Of a stretch of 24,251 bases of DNA, positions 6,098 to 12,291 are shown piece by piece. Made by a program: the position numbers and the translations under genes. The DNA is from a virus. Each line of letters opens with the position of its first letter. Positions within the stretch are counted from its first letter, which is position 1. Location: the IMG/VR virus record IMGVR_UViG_3300044712_000921, positions 1 through 24,251 of that record, one strand, 5' to 3'. The notes under the pieces were generated by a model that did not search any database, was not told the origin of the DNA, and worked only from the letters and a program-made list of their open reading frames with translations.

Positions 6098-6229
6098 TGT
6101 AAGTATATATTACGTACTATGACAGTATATTACACTTACACACGGAAGGCAAGATACTTACTATGTAATTGTTATATACTTACATTTATTTGACGCAGTT
6201 TCGGAAAAAGTAAGTGCTATATACTTGTA
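6098..6229. repeat. TGTAAGTATATA repeats, candidate parS/operator
   Basis: TGTAAGTATATA (6098-6109) recurs as its exact complement TATATACTTACA (6173-6184), with one near copy TATATACTTGTA (6218-6229) and shorter matches ATACTTAC (6154-6161) and ACACTTACA (6132-6140). The cluster covers the parA promoter on both sides. Repeats of this size in front of parA usually act as centromere and operator. Which protein binds them is not known from sequence. Confidence 0.6.
6124..6152 (-). promoter_or_regulatory. parA promoter, sigma70-type
   Basis: Reading leftward: TTGCCT (6152-6147), a 17-bp spacer, TATACT (6129-6124). The predicted start is near 6117, about 36 bases before the parA GTG. It is surrounded and partly overlapped by TAAGTATAT-type repeats, which would let a partition protein repress it. 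Partition operons are usually autoregulated this way. Confidence 0.6.
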
Positions 6230-6263
6230 CGGCCGCTATATTGGGCAGTTTATAGCGGATGCT

Positions 6264-6292
6264 TATTTATTTATATCTTTACTAAATAAATA
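6264..6292. repeat. AT-rich inverted repeat
   Basis: TATTTATTTA (6264-6273) and TAAATAAATA (6283-6292) are perfect 10-bp complements around a 9-base loop, followed by an alternating TA run to 6300. It is the most AT-rich stretch of the window and could be an easily melted element or an architectural-protein site. Confidence 0.5.
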
Positions 6293-6338
6293 TATATATA
6301 CGATATAGCGGATATAGCTGATATCCGTGAAAATGCCC

Positions 6339-6388
6339 TACGCGCGCATACGCGCACGCGCGCGCACACGCGCAGGCGCGCACACATG
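6339..6388. other. Alternating pyrimidine-purine tract, Z-DNA candidate
   Basis: About 50 bases alternate pyrimidine and purine with a single break near 6375, mostly CG and CA steps. It lies between the first and second 16-bp repeats and is next to an AT-rich dyad. Such tracts readily adopt left-handed DNA under negative supercoiling. It codes for nothing recognisable. Confidence 0.6.
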
Positions 6389-6586
6389 AGGGCGTGTTTT
6401 GCGTAAGATCGGCTATATCCGCTATACGTGTAGCAATTCTATACAGCACATACACATAGAAAATCTAGTGATATAGCGGATATAGCCAGGTTTAGCGGAT
6501 AGCGAAGCAAATACATACAGAGTATAGAATAAGGTACTGTGGCCGAATATAAGGCCAAGCGGGTAAGCATCAAGCTCGCTTAAAAC

Positions 6587-6647
6587 GTTAACTGACTCCA
6601 AAAAATTAACAGGTTAACCCCTGGCTATAGTGGCGTATTGTGTTAAC
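6587..6647. promoter_or_regulatory. GTTAAC palindromes before the packaging genes
   Basis: The hexamer palindrome GTTAAC occurs at 6587-6592, 6613-6618 and 6642-6647, with a related ATTAAC at 6605-6610. Spacing is 26 and 29 bases. The last copy lies inside the longest version of the small terminase frame, which favours the internal GTG 6675 as the real start. They may be a late-gene regulator site; a -10-like TATAGT sits at 6626-6631 without a good -35. Confidence 0.4.
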
Positions 6648-7322
6648 TCGAAAAACGCCGCTATACTTGGCGTCGTGGCGATCTACTCGCTCGCTGACTT
6701 CGCCCGCATCGCTAAAGTATCAAAGCCCGCGGTCACCCAGGCCGTGCGGCGCGGCAAGATCATAAAAGGCTCTGACGGAAAAATAGATTCGGACAATCCG
6801 CTTAACGCGGCATACCTTGGTGAGAAGCTGCGCGACATTCCGATTCTACCTCGACAGAAAAATCAGCCACCGGCCGAGCCCTCGGAACCCAAGGCGGAAA
6901 AGCCAAAATCGGAAAAGTCAAAGCCTCCAAAAGGTGACGCCGTGTCACCCCCTAACCATCCAACGCTCTCGCCGGCTGAGCGCGAGAAGATGATGAGGGA
7001 AGGCCGCGAGTCATTGAACCTGGATAGGTCGCGGAAGATCGCCGACCTCGACCTGAAGCGCCGCATGGCCGAGGGTCACGCTATTCGCAACGCGCAGCGC
7101 AAAGGACAGCTGGTTGAGCGCGACCTTGTTCGCCAGCGCTTCAACGCCTTCGACGCCAGCCTCAAGACTAACTTCCGCGACATGCCCCGGCGCGTATCAG
7201 CTCAGATCCACGCAATCGCGGCATCGGGATCGGCCCGCGATGTCGAAGCGTACCTAGAGCGCGAGATTGGCCAGGCGATAGCCCGGGCGGTTGAAGCATC
7301 GAAAAGCTTGGGCCTTTCCTAG
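6630..7322 (+). CDS. Terminase small subunit (gpNu1-like)
   Basis: Up to 230 residues. A winged/helix-turn-helix DNA-binding segment (VAIYSLADFARIAKVSKPAVTQ then AVRRGKI) is followed by a Pro/Lys linker (residues ~75-115) and a helical C-terminus with many Arg/Lys. This is the layout of lambda gpNu1-type packaging proteins, which bind cos and recruit the large subunit. It directly precedes the large subunit with no gap. GTG 6630 gives the longest form. GTG 6675 begins exactly at the conserved domain and may be the true start; neither has a clear ribosome site. Confidence 0.8.
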   Translation: MAYCVNSKNAAILGVVAIYSLADFARIAKVSKPAVTQAVRRGKIIKGSDGKIDSDNPLNAAYLGEKLRDIPILPRQKNQPPAEPSEPKAEKPKSEKSKPPKGDAVSPPNHPTLSPAEREKMMREGRESLNLDRSRKIADLDLKRRMAEGHAIRNAQRKGQLVERDLVRQRFNAFDASLKTNFRDMPRRVSAQIHAIAASGSARDVEAYLEREIGQAIARAVEASKSLGLS

Positions 7323-9236
7323 ATGGTGACGAAGGTTCAGCGACCGATCTTCACCGAGGCCGAACGAGCTGACGCATCCAGCTGGATCGAGGAAGTCCTC
7401 GCCGCCGCGATCCATACCGAGATCACTCACATGACCGTCGCCGAGTGGGCCGAAAAAAAGCGGATTATACCCGAGGGCCTGTCGTCGATGCCCGGCCCAT
7501 TCTCCTGGTCGGTCACGCCGTACCTCCGCGAAATCGCCGACTGCCTTTCTGCCACCTCTCCGGTCCAAGAGATCGCCGTGATGAAAGGCGCCCAGGTAGG
7601 CTTCACCGTCGGCGTGCTTGAAAACTGGATTGGCTACGACATCGACGTCGAGCCCGGCCCGACCATGTTCGTATCTGGCGATCAAGAGATGGCCGAGGCG
7701 TCAATCGAGTTACGCGTCGATCGCATGATCCAGAGCGCCGGTATCGCGGATAAAATTTTTAGCCAGTCGGAAAAAAAGTCGAACAAAAAAAGCGGTGACA
7801 CGAAAGCGAAAAAGGAATTCCCCGGCGGCTTCCTTCTCGCCGCCGGGCCAAACTCCGCTGCCAAGCTCCGCACCTTCTCGATCCGCTACCTTGCCCTCGA
7901 TGAGGTCGACGCCTACCCCGATTCGGCCGAAGGCGAAGGCGACCCGCTCGCCCTCTTGCTCCGCCGCACCGACGCCTTCGAGGCTATCCGTAAAGTTCTC
8001 TACGGCTCGACTCCCCTCGTCGCTCAGACATCGAAAATACTCCCGCTCTTCAAAGCCGGCGACCAGCGCTTGTACCACGTGCCCTGCAAACATTGTGGCG
8101 AGATGCAGCCGCTTAAATGGGAAGGCATTAAGTTTGACCGAGATCCAGACGGCCGCCTCGTCTACGGGTCGGTCCGATACGAGTGCTGCAAGTGCGGCGG
8201 CGCCTGGACCAACTCAGACAAGGCTTGGTTTCTTCCCCGCGGGGAATGGCGACCAACCGCAAACGCGCAGCGCCCCGGCCTTCGTTCCTACCACATCAGT
8301 TCGCTATACTCGCCGATCGGTATGCGCTCATGGGATTCGATCGCCCAGGAATGGCTGGACACAGGCGACGATATTGCCAAGCGCCGAGTCTTCATCAACA
8401 CCGTCCTCGGCGAACCGTGGGTCGAGCGTGGTGAAGCTCCGCGCTGGGAGCGCATCATGCTTCGACGCGAAGGCTGGTCACCGGAGATCCGCAAACCGAC
8501 CGGCATCATCGAAGCGACCAAGCCGGAAGGCGCCATGCTTGTCACCATCGGTGCCGACGTTCAGAAAGACCGCATCGAGGTCGAAGTAGTCGCATGGGGG
8601 AACGCAAAGGAGTCCTGGTCGCTCGGCTATCACGTCCTATACGGTGAGACCCAGGACATCGAATCGATCTGCTGGTCTGACCTGACTGATATCATCACCA
8701 GGCCGCACGCCGGGATGCCGTCCTATTGCACGCTCATCGATGCTCACTACAACACCCCGACCGTCTACCAGTTTTGCGAACAGTTCGATGGTACCGTATA
8801 CCCGGTAATGGGCGACGCCCGCATCGGCAAGACCCGCCACGCCTTCGCTCTGAAGGACGTGCCGGGTTACCAATGCAAGCGCGTTGACCTATTCACCGAC
8901 TTCCTCAAGCTGGAGATATATGGCTACCTTGCTAAGGGCACACCCGAATCACTCGACGCGCCAATGCCTACCGGATACAGCCATTTTCCCGAAGAGTACG
9001 GCGAACATTATTTCCGCCAGCTGACAGCCGAGGAGCGCGTAGCGGAAAAAACCCGCAACGGACAAACTCGCTACGTTTGGACGAAGCCGGCCGGCCGGCG
9101 CAATGAGGCGCTGGACTGTCGTGTCTATGCGCTTGGCGCCCTCTACGTCCTGGCCACCCAGGCCGGTGAGTCCGAAGACGGGTCGATTGACTGGCCCGGA
9201 TTCTGGGATTGGGTTAAGGAATCTCTGCAGTATTGA
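7323..9236 (+). CDS. Terminase large subunit, GpA family
   Basis: A 637-residue protein, the usual size of lambda gpA. The ATPase part has a Walker A-like KGAQVGFT (residues 88-95) and Walker B YLALDEVDAYP (around 189-199). A zinc-finger-like pair CKHC (255-258) and CCKC (288-291) follows. The nuclease part has ITIGADVQKDR-type acidic residues (Asp412) and LIDAHYNT (Asp473, His475). It cuts concatemeric DNA and pumps it into the procapsid through the portal. The ATG at 7323 follows the small subunit stop immediately. A lysine-rich insert (KKSNKKSGDTKAKK, ~151-164) is typical of the family. Confidence 0.95.
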   Translation: MVTKVQRPIFTEAERADASSWIEEVLAAAIHTEITHMTVAEWAEKKRIIPEGLSSMPGPFSWSVTPYLREIADCLSATSPVQEIAVMKGAQVGFTVGVLENWIGYDIDVEPGPTMFVSGDQEMAEASIELRVDRMIQSAGIADKIFSQSEKKSNKKSGDTKAKKEFPGGFLLAAGPNSAAKLRTFSIRYLALDEVDAYPDSAEGEGDPLALLLRRTDAFEAIRKVLYGSTPLVAQTSKILPLFKAGDQRLYHVPCKHCGEMQPLKWEGIKFDRDPDGRLVYGSVRYECCKCGGAWTNSDKAWFLPRGEWRPTANAQRPGLRSYHISSLYSPIGMRSWDSIAQEWLDTGDDIAKRRVFINTVLGEPWVERGEAPRWERIMLRREGWSPEIRKPTGIIEATKPEGAMLVTIGADVQKDRIEVEVVAWGNAKESWSLGYHVLYGETQDIESICWSDLTDIITRPHAGMPSYCTLIDAHYNTPTVYQFCEQFDGTVYPVMGDARIGKTRHAFALKDVPGYQCKRVDLFTDFLKLEIYGYLAKGTPESLDAPMPTGYSHFPEEYGEHYFRQLTAEERVAEKTRNGQTRYVWTKPAGRRNEALDCRVYALGALYVLATQAGESEDGSIDWPGFWDWVKESLQY

Positions 9237-9382
9237 CCGCGCTCGCTTAGTGGTGTACCATCGGGATACATGGTGACGAAAAGCCCCGCCTATAGCGTGG
9301 CTCTCGTCCGGCGGGTAACTCCGCGCGAAGCGCCCAGCCTGTTAGCAGGACATGGGCGCTTCGTCGTATTTGGGGGTCAAGC
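9237..9382. other. Non-coding gap with strong RNA hairpin
   Basis: No gene is seen. CGAAGCGCCCA (9326-9336) and TGGGCGCTTCG (9353-9363) form a perfect 11-bp stem; the 16-base loop contains a further CCTG/CAGG stem. Upstream, CCCGCC (9285-9290) can pair with GGCGGG (9310-9315). GCCCCGCCTA at 9283-9292 recurs at 23461-23470 in another tail-region gap. There is no U-run, so this is more likely a structured mRNA leader or processing site than a terminator. Confidence 0.5.
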
Positions 9383-9625
9383 GTGACGCGCCCCCTCGCC
9401 GAAATCCAAGCCGACCTTACCCTCGCCTACGCCTCCCGCCGAAAAGCCATCGAAGCCGCCGAATACACTATGGATTCCGGCCAGGGTCGCATGGGCGCCA
9501 AACGTGATCTCGCCGCCATCGAATCGACCATCAGGGCACTTCGCGCCGAATACGACGAAGCCGAAGACCTGCTCAATGGCGTCGATTCCGGCATCATCGA
9601 AATGGACGTGCGGAGGTACGGATGA
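9383..9625 (+). CDS. gpW-like head-tail joining protein
   Basis: An 80-residue, mostly helical protein between large terminase and portal, the place of lambda gpW. It starts at GTG 9383 after GGGGG and ends overlapping the portal start (ATGA). The pattern of a first helix (LAEIQADLTLAYASRRKAIE), a short turn with Gly (DSGQGRMGAKRD) and a second long helix (LAAIESTIRALRAEYDEAED) resembles gpW/DUF6148-type small head proteins. gpW binds below the portal to complete filled heads. Family membership is judged from size, position and pattern, so the call is moderate. Confidence 0.65.
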   Translation: MTRPLAEIQADLTLAYASRRKAIEAAEYTMDSGQGRMGAKRDLAAIESTIRALRAEYDEAEDLLNGVDSGIIEMDVRRYG

Positions 9626-11280
9626 GCCTCGCCTCCCGCATCCGCGCCGCCTTCGATAAACCAGCCCCGGCGCATCGCGGTCTCGTCGAAGGCGTTACCC
9701 CTGGCGACCAGAGCGGCGCGCAAGCCTCGTCCGGATGGGCTTGGCACGGCGGCGTCTCTCGCCCGTGGGCCGGCGATAAAGCTCCCGGCAGCATCTCTTA
9801 TCCGTCGCTCTGGTCGCTCGATACCTACCGCCTGCGCCAGCGCTCCCGCGTCGCTTACTGGGACAGCGTCCAAGCGCGGGCGCTCATCGGCCGCCTGGTC
9901 GATAACGTCATCGCCTCCGGTCTCACCCTGGAATCCTCGCCGGTTTGGAGCATGATCTCCCCCGACTGGTCGGAGGAGCGCCGGCGCGATTGGTTGGCGA
10001 ACACCGAAAACCGGTGGATGCTTTGGGCGAATTCCACGGACCCGGACGCCACCGGCCGCCTCACGCTCCAGCAAATTCAGCGCCTTGAATTTTCTAGCCG
10101 CCTCCGCGACGGCGAGACCATTCCGATTCTTCGCTATTCTCAATCGCCCAATTACTCCAACCCCGTGCAGCTCCAATTCCTCGATCCCGATCAGGTCGGA
10201 GACTACGCCTCGGCTACCCAAAGGACCGCCGCCAAGAAAGCCGACAACCGCATCGTCGACGGATTCGAGCTAGACAAGGCCGGCCGCGAAATCGCGATCT
10301 ACGCGCTAGATGAACAAACCGCGAAGGCCGAACGCATCCCGGTATCCGGTCCGTCCGGCCGGCGCTTCGTGCTTCACCCTGCCATTATCGACACCTTCGG
10401 CCGCGTGCGCGGCATAGGCGTCCTCGCGAACCTTATCCATGAGCTGGAGAAGATCACCACCTACTCCGTCGCCGAGCTGGCGGCCGCGGTTATCAACGCG
10501 TCGATAGCCGGCTGGACCGAGACCGAGGCCGGATCTCCGAAGGGCCCCGGCTTCAAGGCTCCGTCGCTCAAGGCGGACAGCCAGGCGCAAGCCGCGACGG
10601 CGTCGGCGACTTCCCCGCAGCCGCAGCGCTATGAGATCAACAACCCAGGGCTGTGGATCAATTCAACGGCCCCCGGCCAAAAGCTCCAGTCCTACGACAC
10701 CAAGCGTCCGAACGTAAACTTCGATGTCTTCCTCAAGGCTTTCGTCGCCCAGCTTTCCGCCTCGCTCGGCATCCCGGTCGAAGTCCTGACCATGTCCTTC
10801 AACGCCAACTATTCGGCGAGCCGCGCGTCCTTGCTCCTGTTCTGGACCGTCGTCGAGACCTGGCGCGACTCTTCCGCCGCTATGTTCTTGGGTCCGATCT
10901 ACGCCGCTTGGTTCGCCGAGGAAGTCCGCGCCGGCCGAATCGAAGCCCCCGGCTTCGGCGAGTCGCCGACGCTCACCCGCGCGTGGCTGAACTGTGACTG
11001 GATCGGCATTAACAAGCCAAGCATCGACCCCCAAAAAGAAGCCACCGCCGCCGACACTCGAATAGCCGCCGGCCTTACGACCAGGGCCCGCGAAGCGAAG
11101 GCCTACAACGGATCGGAATTCTCCGAGAACGTTTCGCGCCTCGCCATCGAAAACGCCGACCTCGCGAAGGCGAATAAAAGCATCACGCCCGCGGCTCCGG
11201 CTCCAGCTTTTTCCGCCAGCAGTTCAAAGCAAGAATCCGCGCCCAACGATCAAAAACCCCAGGAGGACGAGGAAGAATGA
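9622..11280 (+). CDS. Portal protein, lambda gpB family
   Basis: A 552-residue protein matching lambda-type portals. It has YWDSVQARALIGRLVDNVI-type early helices, FSSRLRDGETIPILRY, LQFLDPDQVGDY, and GRVRGIGVLANLIHELEKITTYSVAELAAAVINAS with a later FNANYSASRASLLLFWTVVETWR. The portal dodecamer forms the DNA channel at one capsid vertex and contacts the terminase and tail. The C-terminal ~40 residues are low-complexity and acidic (PQEDEEE). The start ATG 9622 overlaps the gpW-like stop. No separate fusion or truncation is visible. Confidence 0.93.
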   Translation: MSLASRIRAAFDKPAPAHRGLVEGVTPGDQSGAQASSGWAWHGGVSRPWAGDKAPGSISYPSLWSLDTYRLRQRSRVAYWDSVQARALIGRLVDNVIASGLTLESSPVWSMISPDWSEERRRDWLANTENRWMLWANSTDPDATGRLTLQQIQRLEFSSRLRDGETIPILRYSQSPNYSNPVQLQFLDPDQVGDYASATQRTAAKKADNRIVDGFELDKAGREIAIYALDEQTAKAERIPVSGPSGRRFVLHPAIIDTFGRVRGIGVLANLIHELEKITTYSVAELAAAVINASIAGWTETEAGSPKGPGFKAPSLKADSQAQAATASATSPQPQRYEINNPGLWINSTAPGQKLQSYDTKRPNVNFDVFLKAFVAQLSASLGIPVEVLTMSFNANYSASRASLLLFWTVVETWRDSSAAMFLGPIYAAWFAEEVRAGRIEAPGFGESPTLTRAWLNCDWIGINKPSIDPQKEATAADTRIAAGLTTRAREAKAYNGSEFSENVSRLAIENADLAKANKSITPAAPAPAFSASSSKQESAPNDQKPQEDEEE

Positions 11281-11573
11281 CCGAAGCTATCTACGCCGTC
11301 GCCGGTAGCCTGGCAACTGTCCTCATCATTTACATCATCAACACCCTCCGCACGGCCTCCTCTCTTCCCCGTCGCGTCAAGCGCTTGGAGGCTGTTTCCG
11401 CTCTTTCCGTAGAAACCCTCGACGTCCAGACCGAAGGCCTTATCGCCATCGCCGAAGCAGTCTCCGGCGAGAAGTGTAACGGAAATGTCAAAGACGCCCT
11501 GGCGTCGATGAGGGAAAATAAAAAAAAGACCAGGAGCTTCCTAGCCGAAAACGTCACCGGAGGCGCGCGTTGA
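11277..11573 (+). CDS. Single-pass membrane protein, lysis-cassette candidate
   Basis: A 98-residue protein from ATG 11277, overlapping the portal stop, with GAGGA upstream. Residues ~6-24 (YAVAGSLATVLIIYIINTL) form one membrane helix near the N-terminus. A basic, helical part follows (SSLPRRVKRLEAVSALSV) and ends in a charged tail. It lies immediately before the M23-like enzyme and the two-helix membrane protein, so it may be an inner-membrane spanin or a holin partner. The layout (one N-terminal helix plus a helical soluble part) fits an i-spanin or a holin regulator; no family was recognised. Confidence 0.65.
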   Translation: MTEAIYAVAGSLATVLIIYIINTLRTASSLPRRVKRLEAVSALSVETLDVQTEGLIAIAEAVSGEKCNGNVKDALASMRENKKKTRSFLAENVTGGAR

Positions 11574-12037
11574 TCTATACCGCTCGCTTTGCCCACCTGG
11601 AATCGAGGCCAAATCTTTCCGTAGGTGATGCCGTTATGCGCGGCGACCTTCTCGGAGTTATGGGAAGCTCGGGGCAAAGCGAAGCGCCGCATCTCCACCT
11701 AGACGTCGTAGTCGGCATGCAATCCAACGCATACAGCTTGGCCAGTATCGACAACGGCTGTCCTGCGCCGGCACCGGTCCGGCAGCTTCTTTACTTCGCT
11801 GACTCCGATCTATTCGGCGTTCCCTTGATCGTTACCACGCCATACGCCGAAGTCGAGTACTTCACCAAGCGAGGCAAGGTCCACTACGGCTTGGACCTCG
11901 TTCCGTTCGACCGCAAGGAAACCGCTGACCACCGCTCGATCTACTGGAATCGCACGTTCCACGGTCGGGTAATTCGCATTGGCTTCGACCCGGAAGGATA
12001 CGGGCATCACATCCAGATTTCCTACGAGGCACCTTAA
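11570..12037 (+). CDS. M23-like metallopeptidase with circularly permuted motif order, putative endolysin
   Basis: A 155-residue protein. The first ~45 residues look like the C-terminal half of an M23 (LytM) domain: ARFAHLES (His9), SVGDAVMRGDLLGVMGSSG, then the HLH motif (His41, His43). A ~50-residue linker follows. The last part is the N-terminal half: GKVHYGLDLVP (His105, Asp109), FHGRVIRIGFDPEGYGHHIQISY. The three zinc ligands and the other catalytic histidine are present, in permuted order. TTG 11570 is firm: GGAGG lies 6 bases upstream and it overlaps the previous stop. M23 enzymes cut peptidoglycan peptides. No signal peptide is seen. It lies between two membrane-protein genes, as in lysis cassettes. 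Confidence 0.75.
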   Translation: MIYTARFAHLESRPNLSVGDAVMRGDLLGVMGSSGQSEAPHLHLDVVVGMQSNAYSLASIDNGCPAPAPVRQLLYFADSDLFGVPLIVTTPYAEVEYFTKRGKVHYGLDLVPFDRKETADHRSIYWNRTFHGRVIRIGFDPEGYGHHIQISYEAP

Positions 12038-12291
12038 TGGACAACCAGAAAACCGGCCTCCTCGAAGAGTCCCCCGGCGTTACTTCTTCCAAGCGCTTCT
12101 TCGGCGCGGCGCTGATCTCGGCGGGTGGCCTCCTTCTCACCGCGATCGGCGTCGTCGCCATCTTTCAAAAGGTCGCCGACCCGGAAACCGCCTTAGCGGC
12201 TGGCACTACCCTGGTCGCCACCGGCGCCGCTCTGCTCGGCATCGGCGTTCTCGAAGGCCTCGGCAATCGAATCGGGGGTCCGCGTGAATAG
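12037..12291 (+). CDS. Two-helix membrane protein, putative holin
   Basis: An 84-residue protein from ATG 12037, overlapping the enzyme stop (TAATG). Two hydrophobic helices are seen, about 22-44 (FGAALISAGGLLLTAIGVVAIF) and 53-75 (ALAAGTTLVATGAALLGIGVL), with charged ends, the topology of class II holins. Holins form membrane lesions that time lysis and release the endolysin. Sequence family is not recognised; the call rests on size, topology and position beside an M23-like gene. It could also be a structural membrane protein, but that is less likely here. Confidence 0.65.
   Translation: MDNQKTGLLEESPGVTSSKRFFGAALISAGGLLLTAIGVVAIFQKVADPETALAAGTTLVATGAALLGIGVLEGLGNRIGGPRE

Larger units (their letters stand above)
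6251..6500. repeat. TATAGCGGATATAGCC repeats, candidate packaging or origin iterons
   Basis: Three 16-bp copies: TATAGCGGATATAGCT (6304-6319), TATAGCGGATATAGCC as its complement (6411-6426), and again direct (6472-6487). Half copies TATAGCGGAT (6251-6260) and TTTAGCGGAT (6491-6500) flank them. Each copy is itself a 9-bp-spaced direct repeat of TATAGC. The set ends about 130 bases before the small terminase gene. Lambda-like phages place the gpNu1-binding R sites of cos here, so terminase binding is a good guess; replication iterons are the alternative. Confidence 0.65.

Noticed and set aside
6251-6500. Repeat cluster considered as a CRISPR array
   Set aside because: Copies are 16 bp, in both orientations, with irregular spacing, and no cas genes are present.
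9326-9363. Hairpin as a rho-independent terminator
   Set aside because: No U-run follows the stem, and the downstream head genes have no visible promoter of their own, so full termination here is unlikely.
11570-12037. Endolysin gene considered a truncated or frameshifted pseudogene
   Set aside because: It has a strong ribosome site, overlaps with both neighbours, no internal stops, and keeps all key residues. Permutation explains it better than decay.
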